A DNA stretch of 64,000 nt, taken from NCBI RefSeq assembly GCF_042665255.1, contig NZ_JBHTCD010000010.1, one strand, 5' to 3'. The DNA comes from Insolitispirillum peregrinum (lineage in GTDB: Bacteria > Pseudomonadota > Alphaproteobacteria > Rhodospirillales > Rhodospirillaceae). The stretch's first letter is position 1; the number at the start of each line of letters is the position of its first letter. This document shows, piece by piece, positions 59,369-64,000 of this stretch. The position numbers were made by a program, and so were the translations under genes. A model generated the notes under the pieces. That model was not told the origin of the DNA and made no database searches. It worked only from the letters and a program-made list of their open reading frames with translations.

Positions 59369-60608
59369 AGCTGCGATACGACCCGTTGATGTCGATGTAA
59401 CCGTGGGTCAGGTCGCAGGTCCACACCGTAGCCTTGCCCTTGCCGACCCCGACGTCAACCTCGAACAGGATTTCCTGTCCCTTCATGTGGGCAACCACCG
59501 GTGTTTCATCATAGTCGGGCACCGCCAGACCGTTACTGGCCACTTCGACGCCGCCGATGCGGATGCACAGACGGTCACGATCGGCCTTTTCCCCCGCCTT
59601 GCCGACGGCGGCGACGATCCGGCCCCAGTTGGCGTCTTCACCGGCCACCGCGGTTTTCACCAGCGGGCTGTTGCCGATGGTCAGGCCAATCGCCCGCGCC
59701 GCGCGGTCGCTGGCGGCACCGGTCACGCGGATTTCCACCAGCTTGGTGGCGCCTTCGCCGTCGCGCACCACCTGATGGGACAGGTCGAGCAACAGGTCGA
59801 ACAGCTTTTTCTTGAAATCCTTCAGGTCCTTGTCGTCAGCCGACTTCGGTTCCTTGTTCCCCGCCGAGCCAGTGGCGAACAGCAGCAGGGTGTCCGAGGT
59901 CGAGGTATCGCCATCGACGGTGATGCTGTTGAACGAGCGATCAACGCCCTTTTTCAGCAGCGCCTGCAAGACATCGGCCGGAATGTTGGCATCGGTAAAG
60001 ACATAGGACAGCATGGTCCCCATCGCCGGAGCAATCATCCCCGAGCCCTTGGCGATCCCGTTGAGGGTCACCGTCACTCCGTTGATCACCGCCGTGCGGG
60101 TGGCACCCTTGGGATAGGTGTCGGTGGTCATGATCGCCTTGGCCGCCGACAGCCAGTCCTTGCCATCAAGCTTGTCCTTCACCAGCGGCAGGGCATCGGT
60201 GATGCGCTCGTCGGGCAGGAACTCGCCGATGGTGCCGGTCGAGGAGACATACACTTCGCTGGCCTTGCAGCCGAACAGGCTGCAGGCAGCATCAACCGTC
60301 CGCGCCACCGAGGCTTCGCCGCGCACGCCGGTAAAGGCGTTGGCGTTCCCGGCATTGACCACCAGCACCCGCCCACGGCCCTTGTGCAGCGCCTGCGCAC
60401 ACCAGTCCACCGGTGCCGAGCGGGTTTTCGAGGTGGTCAGCACCCCGGCAGCCTGCGTGCCTGCGGGCATTTCCAGCACCAGCAAGTCCGTTCGGCCCTG
60501 ATAGCGGATCCCGGCCTGATGGCTGGCAAAGCGCACACCCGGCAGTTCGGGCATGGCGGGAAAACCATCCTTGGGAGCAAGGGGGGACACGGCAGGGGTC
60601 TGGGCCAT
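59367..60608 (-). CDS. argJ: Bifunctional glutamate N-acetyltransferase / amino-acid acetyltransferase ArgJ
   Basis: A 413-residue Ntn-type enzyme recycling the acetyl group in arginine synthesis. The self-cleavage site is in APAMGTMLSY, where the Thr becomes the nucleophile of the beta subunit; oxyanion-hole residues STGTIGE are present. ATG 60608 (MAQTPAVSPL) follows CCGGAG; an in-frame ATG farther up is unlikely. The stop codon comes from the TAGAGC end of a type A repeat. Gene order ppi-argJ-mutT is conserved. Confidence 0.95.
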   Translation of the reverse strand: MAQTPAVSPLAPKDGFPAMPELPGVRFASHQAGIRYQGRTDLLVLEMPAGTQAAGVLTTSKTRSAPVDWCAQALHKGRGRVLVVNAGNANAFTGVRGEASVARTVDAACSLFGCKASEVYVSSTGTIGEFLPDERITDALPLVKDKLDGKDWLSAAKAIMTTDTYPKGATRTAVINGVTVTLNGIAKGSGMIAPAMGTMLSYVFTDANIPADVLQALLKKGVDRSFNSITVDGDTSTSDTLLLFATGSAGNKEPKSADDKDLKDFKKKLFDLLLDLSHQVVRDGEGATKLVEIRVTGAASDRAARAIGLTIGNSPLVKTAVAGEDANWGRIVAAVGKAGEKADRDRLCIRIGGVEVASNGLAVPDYDETPVVAHMKGQEILFEVDVGVGKGKATVWTCDLTHGYIDINGSYRS

Positions 60609-60751
60609 CGCGGCAACTCCGGACAAATCGGAAGACAAACGGGAGAAACGGCAGCGCAGCCCCCGGGGCCGTGCCTGCCGGACATCACTTTAGGGGGTCG
60701 CCATCGCCAAAACCAGCGACAGCATTACGACAGTTCATAAAACAGGCGGAA

Positions 60752-60782
60752 CCTGACGGGACGCAAACGCCGCCCCGTCAGG
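60752..60782 (-). terminator. Hairpin after the parvulin gene
   Basis: CCTGACGGG (60752-60760) pairs with CCCGTCAGG (60774-60782), 9 bp, just past the parvulin stop. A T-run appears only after a further 11 bases. Confidence 0.5.
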
Positions 60783-60792
60783 CATCCTCACC

Positions 60793-61635
60793 TTACTTCG
60801 CGTCGGGAGCCTTGGCTTCCGGAGCGGTGATCTCGACCTTGGCGTTCTTGCGCAGTTCGCCAACGATTTCGTCAATCACGCCATCGGCCATCTGGCCGCG
60901 CAGCTGTTCCTTGACCTCTTCGAAGGCGGGCGGGGTGCTCTTGCGGCGGTCTTCAACCTTGATGATGTGCCAGCCGAACTGGGTCTTCACCGGCTTGTCC
61001 GACACGTCACCCGGCTTCATCGCAAACGCCGCTTCGGCGAATTCCGGCACCATCGCGCTCTTGCTGAAATAGCCCAGATCGCCACCGCGCTTGCCCGAAC
61101 CATCGTCCTTGCTGTCAGACTTGGCGAGGTCTTCAAACGACGCGCCCTTCTTCAGCTTCTTGATCAGCTCGTTGGCCTTCTTTTCGTTGTCCACCAGAAT
61201 GTGACGGGCGTGGACTTCGTCTTCCGGCGGGTTGTTCTTCAGCAGGTCGTCATAGGCGGTGCGCAGCTTGTCGTCGGTCAGGCGCTTTTCGACTTCGCGG
61301 GTCAGGAAGGCGCGCTGCATCAGGCTGTCACGCACCTGATCGAGCTGCTTCTTGAACTCGGCATCGTCGGCCACGTTGGCTTTCTTCGCCGCCGACAGCA
61401 GCAGGCGCTGGCTGACCGCCTGATCGACGAGGTTGGCAAAGATGCTTTCCAGCGGCATCGCCTGAATCTGCGGCATCTGCTGGGCCATGCGATCCTTCAT
61501 CGCAACGATTTCGGAGCGGTGAATTTCGCTCCCGTCCACCTTGGCGACCACCGGATCATCCGCTGCGAACGCAGGGGCCGCAGCCATCAGAAACACGGTT
61601 GCGGCAGCAGCGGCGCGCAGCGCGGTCTTCAACAT
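60793..61635 (-). CDS. Periplasmic parvulin-type peptidyl-prolyl isomerase
   Basis: A 280-residue PpiC/SurA-like chaperone. Signal peptide LKTALRAAAAATVFLMAAAPAFA (cleavage after residue 24), an N-terminal SurA_N-like helical domain (residues about 30-125), and a parvulin domain (residues about 128-225; VHARHILVDNEKKANEL, GGDLGYFSKSAMVPEFAEAAF, FGWHIIKVED). The C-terminal helix ends in Ala/Lys/Pro-rich sequence. It probably helps outer-membrane proteins such as the porin in this window to fold. Confidence 0.93.
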   Translation of the reverse strand: MLKTALRAAAAATVFLMAAAPAFAADDPVVAKVDGSEIHRSEIVAMKDRMAQQMPQIQAMPLESIFANLVDQAVSQRLLLSAAKKANVADDAEFKKQLDQVRDSLMQRAFLTREVEKRLTDDKLRTAYDDLLKNNPPEDEVHARHILVDNEKKANELIKKLKKGASFEDLAKSDSKDDGSGKRGGDLGYFSKSAMVPEFAEAAFAMKPGDVSDKPVKTQFGWHIIKVEDRRKSTPPAFEEVKEQLRGQMADGVIDEIVGELRKNAKVEITAPEAKAPDAK

Positions 61636-61843
61636 GGGGAATGTCCTTCCATCAACGGAAAAGAAGAAATTGGCAGGAGCGCAAATTCAGCACAGCTCCC
61701 GGCTGGTGGCAAGGGGCGCTCTGGTAACTTTCCGTTTATCAACCGGCTATTTGGCGAAAATCCTACGCACCGCCATCAGCAGTACGGTATAAGGGCGGTC
61801 ACGCCTGCCCCCTGTTCCTGTCAGACTGTGTGATTCCCCTCCG

Positions 61844-63229
61844 ATGCTTTTCAACAGCCCGCTGTTCATCCTGCTGTTCCTGCCCCTGGCGCTGGCAGGC
61901 TATTGGGCGCTGGCCCGGCAGACGACAGCCCGTCTGTGGTTCCTGAGTGCCGCCTCGGTTGCCTTTTATGGCTACTGGAACTGGCTGGATGTGCCGCTGT
62001 TGCTGGTGTCGGTGGTCGCCAACTGGGGCCTGAGCGCCATCTTTGGCCGTTTGCCCGCCACCGCCATACAGCGCCGCCGCCTGCTGGTGCTAACCGCCGT
62101 CTGCGGCAATCTGGCCGTGCTGGGGGCTTACAAGTATCTGGTGTTCTTTGCCAGCACCCTGACGACGCTGACCGGCTGGCCGGAAACGGCCCCAACGGCT
62201 TGGGCGTTGCCGCTGGGGATCAGCTTTTTCACCTTTCACCACATCATCTACTGGATGGACCTGAAACGCGGGCTGGCACCGGTCTATCCCTTGCGCGACT
62301 ATGCGCTGTACATCACCAGCTTTCCGCAGATTCTGGCCGGGCCGCTGGTGCGCAACCGCGAGATCGTGCCGCAGTTTGCCCTGTCGCCCTGCCGTCCCGG
62401 CTGGCAGCAACGCTGCATGCAGGGGGTGACGCTGTTCGTGATCGGGCTGGGGAAAAAGGTGTTCCTTGCCGATGCCCTGGCCGCCTTGTCCAACCCGTTG
62501 TACGCGCAGGCGGGCAAAGCCGCCCTCGGCACCACTGAGGCCTGGACCGCCGTGCTGGCGTTCAGCCTGCAAATCTATTTCGACTTTTCGGGCTATTCCG
62601 ACATGGCCATCGGGCTGGCGCTGATGCTGGGGATGGTGCTGCCGCTGAACTTTGATGCTCCCTATCGTGCCACCAGCCTGCAGGACTTCTGGCGGCGCTG
62701 GCACATGACCCTGTCGCGCTTTCTGCGCGATTATCTGTATATTGCCTTTGGCGGCAGCCGCCACGGCCTGTGGCGCCAGTGCGCCGCACTGATCGCCACC
62801 ATGGCCCTTGGCGGGCTGTGGCATGGCGCGGGCTGGACCTTTGTGCTGTGGGGACTGGCGCACGGGGTGGCGCTGGCCGCCGGTGCCCTGTGGCGGCGCT
62901 GGCTGCCCGCCGTCCCGGCCCTGCTCGGCTGGCCACTGACCATGCTGTTTGTCGCCCTCAGCTGGGTGCTGTTCCGTGCCCCTGACCTGACCACTGCCAG
63001 CCATATCCTTGGCAGCCTGTGGCCGACCGCAGCCCTCACCCCGGCCCCCGGTGGCGGAAGAACCTTGCTGTTGGCGGCATTGGTCGCCATCATCGGTCCG
63101 ACCAGCTGGCAGGTGGTCAACCGCCTGCGTCCCCGCCCGCTGTGGGCGGTGATCATGGCGGTGGTGCTGGTGCTGGCCCTGTTGAAAATGCGTGATGGAG
63201 CGTATGAGTTCATCTACTTCCAGTTCTGA
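61844..63229 (+). CDS. MBOAT family O-acyltransferase (AlgI/DltB type)
   Basis: A 461-residue membrane protein with about ten membrane segments. PLGISFFTFHHIIYW, DFSGYSDMAIGLALMLG and LGGLWHGAGWTFVLWG (with the catalytic histidine) are the MBOAT/AlgI signatures. It moves acyl groups, usually acetyl, across the membrane to a polysaccharide. The next gene overlaps its end by 26 bp and encodes a SGNH-like partner, as in AlgI/AlgJ-type systems. The polymer is unknown. Confidence 0.93.
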   Translation: MLFNSPLFILLFLPLALAGYWALARQTTARLWFLSAASVAFYGYWNWLDVPLLLVSVVANWGLSAIFGRLPATAIQRRRLLVLTAVCGNLAVLGAYKYLVFFASTLTTLTGWPETAPTAWALPLGISFFTFHHIIYWMDLKRGLAPVYPLRDYALYITSFPQILAGPLVRNREIVPQFALSPCRPGWQQRCMQGVTLFVIGLGKKVFLADALAALSNPLYAQAGKAALGTTEAWTAVLAFSLQIYFDFSGYSDMAIGLALMLGMVLPLNFDAPYRATSLQDFWRRWHMTLSRFLRDYLYIAFGGSRHGLWRQCAALIATMALGGLWHGAGWTFVLWGLAHGVALAAGALWRRWLPAVPALLGWPLTMLFVALSWVLFRAPDLTTASHILGSLWPTAALTPAPGGGRTLLLAALVAIIGPTSWQVVNRLRPRPLWAVIMAVVLVLALLKMRDGAYEFIYFQF

Positions 63230-64000
63230 GGCCCGTCGAGACAGCGACGTGCCGACCATCAGCGCCGACCTCAGCCAGTCCGTGGCCTGGGGGCGGTTCC
63301 TGCGCGTGTTCGCAGGCTGTGCGCTGGTGCTGGGGCTGGGAGTGGTGGCCGGTCTGGTCGCGCTGGACCCCTATGGTGCCGGGCAACCGGTTTCGCTGGG
63401 CCAGAAGCAGGCGACTCCGACCCGCCCGCCCAAACTCAACCCCCGCCTTGCCGGAGCTGGTCGTACCCTTGACCCGCAGTTCGGCGGGCTGATCGTCGGC
63501 AATTCCCACAGCCAGCTCCTCGACCCGGCGCGGATTGGTGCACAGAGCGGCATCCCGTTCGCCTCGCTGTCGATGCCCGGCACCGCCTCGCGCGAGCAAC
63601 TGGCGGTGCTGGACTGGATCGCCCTGCGGCGCGGACAGGATGATCATGCCCTGTCAGCGCTGGTGGTGGTGCTGGATGACTGGTGGTGTAACGCCCAGGG
63701 GGCCTATGAAACCGGCCACGCCTTTCCCTACTGGCTGTACAGTGCCGATCCGCTGACCTATCTGGAAGGCTTGCTGCGCTGGGAAAGTCTGGAAGCCGCT
63801 GGCGGCAAGCTGGGCCTGCTGCTGTCCGGCAAGGCACCGGCCTCTGGCCGGGCCGATGGCTATATGGATTATGAGCAGGAGATGGTGGACGATCGTTCCG
63901 CCATCCTCGCCCGCCTGCAGGCCCCCGGTGATTACCATCACCTTGGGGACGCCCCGCCTCCGGCCGCCGCGGCCCTGAAAGCCACGCTGGCCCGCCTGAA
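63204..64000 (+). CDS. SGNH/AlgJ-like acetyltransferase partner (partial, runs off the window)
   Basis: The first 265 residues of a protein open to the right edge. A cytoplasmic N-terminus, one membrane segment (VFAGCALVLGLGVVAGLVAL, residues about 39-58) and a periplasmic domain with GNSHSQLLDP near residue 102, the GDS/GNSHS block of SGNH hydrolases, followed by SLSMPGTASREQ and VVVLDDWWCN. The ATG at 63204 overlaps the MBOAT gene. It most likely transfers acyl groups delivered by the MBOAT protein to an exported polymer. Confidence 0.8.
   Translation, partial: MSSSTSSSEARRDSDVPTISADLSQSVAWGRFLRVFAGCALVLGLGVVAGLVALDPYGAGQPVSLGQKQATPTRPPKLNPRLAGAGRTLDPQFGGLIVGNSHSQLLDPARIGAQSGIPFASLSMPGTASREQLAVLDWIALRRGQDDHALSALVVVLDDWWCNAQGAYETGHAFPYWLYSADPLTYLEGLLRWESLEAAGGKLGLLLSGKAPASGRADGYMDYEQEMVDDRSAILARLQAPGDYHHLGDAPPPAAAALKATLARL

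Overview
The window is a GC-rich chromosomal stretch of an alphaproteobacterium. It is most likely a member of the Rhodospirillales or a close relative (Novispirillum/Insolitispirillum-like); this rests on gene content and gene order, not on any database search. Supporting blocks are rnd-kdsD-lptC-lptA-lptB-rpoN-ptsN, the five-gene F1 ATP synthase operon next to priA / transaldolase / DUF484 / xerC, an alphaproteobacterial PhaR-phaC-phaA-phaB set, ppi-argJ-mutT, DUF2336 and a hemerythrin-response regulator protein. Nothing looks like a prophage, plasmid, conjugative element or CRISPR locus.

Layout. 1-2.5 kb: fatty or branched-acid oxidation (acyl-CoA synthetase end, HSD10-like dehydrogenase, acyl-CoA dehydrogenase). 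2.8-5.5 kb: PadR-like regulator and a CHASE/PAS histidine kinase. 5.7-12.7 kb: ptsN, rpoN, lptBAC, kdsD and rnd on the minus strand; hpf/raiA, often found between rpoN and ptsN, is absent and its place holds a candidate structured RNA. 12.8-13.5 kb: three tandem tRNA-Leu(CAG) cassettes, each with its own promoter and terminator. 13.7-18.5 kb: NDUFA9-like protein, two tandem dapB genes, a membrane adenylate cyclase and nth. 18.7-30.1 kb: ferritin-like protein, atpHAGDC, priA, transaldolase, DUF484 and xerC. 30.1-35.5 kb: a candidate sRNA, a porin, sirtuin, low-molecular-weight phosphatase, methyltransferase, EamA transporter and an XRE regulator with a strikingly AT-rich promoter region. 36-41 kb: PHB locus (phaR, phasin/PhaM-like protein, phaC, phaA, phaB). 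41.2-46.7 kb: leuA, AraC regulator, orphan cyclic-nucleotide-binding protein, queA-tgt. 47-56.4 kb: soluble histidine kinase, dapE, dapD, diguanylate cyclase, DUF2336, SH3-like envelope protein, small membrane protein, CinA/MoaB-like protein. 56.8-64 kb: hemerythrin-REC, GNAT-NUDIX fusion, argJ, parvulin, MBOAT acyltransferase and the start of its SGNH-like partner.

How the genes connect. Lysine/diaminopimelate synthesis is heavily represented (dapB twice, dapD, dapE). LptABC with KdsD supplies lipopolysaccharide transport and Kdo precursors. PhaA, PhaB and PhaC convert acetyl-CoA to polyhydroxybutyrate under PhaR. QueA and Tgt act in queuosine tRNA modification.

The most unusual non-coding feature is a family of short interspersed palindromic elements whose ends read TAGAGC...GCTCTA. 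One complete copy (2535-2762) has roughly 40-bp terminal inverted repeats, one copy is interrupted by another element, and at three genes the element end supplies the stop codon. Together these suggest TA-targeting MITE-like elements. Other leads are the PhaC/phasin-like out-of-frame overlap, two to three candidate small RNAs, and the AT-rich nested palindrome upstream of the XRE gene.
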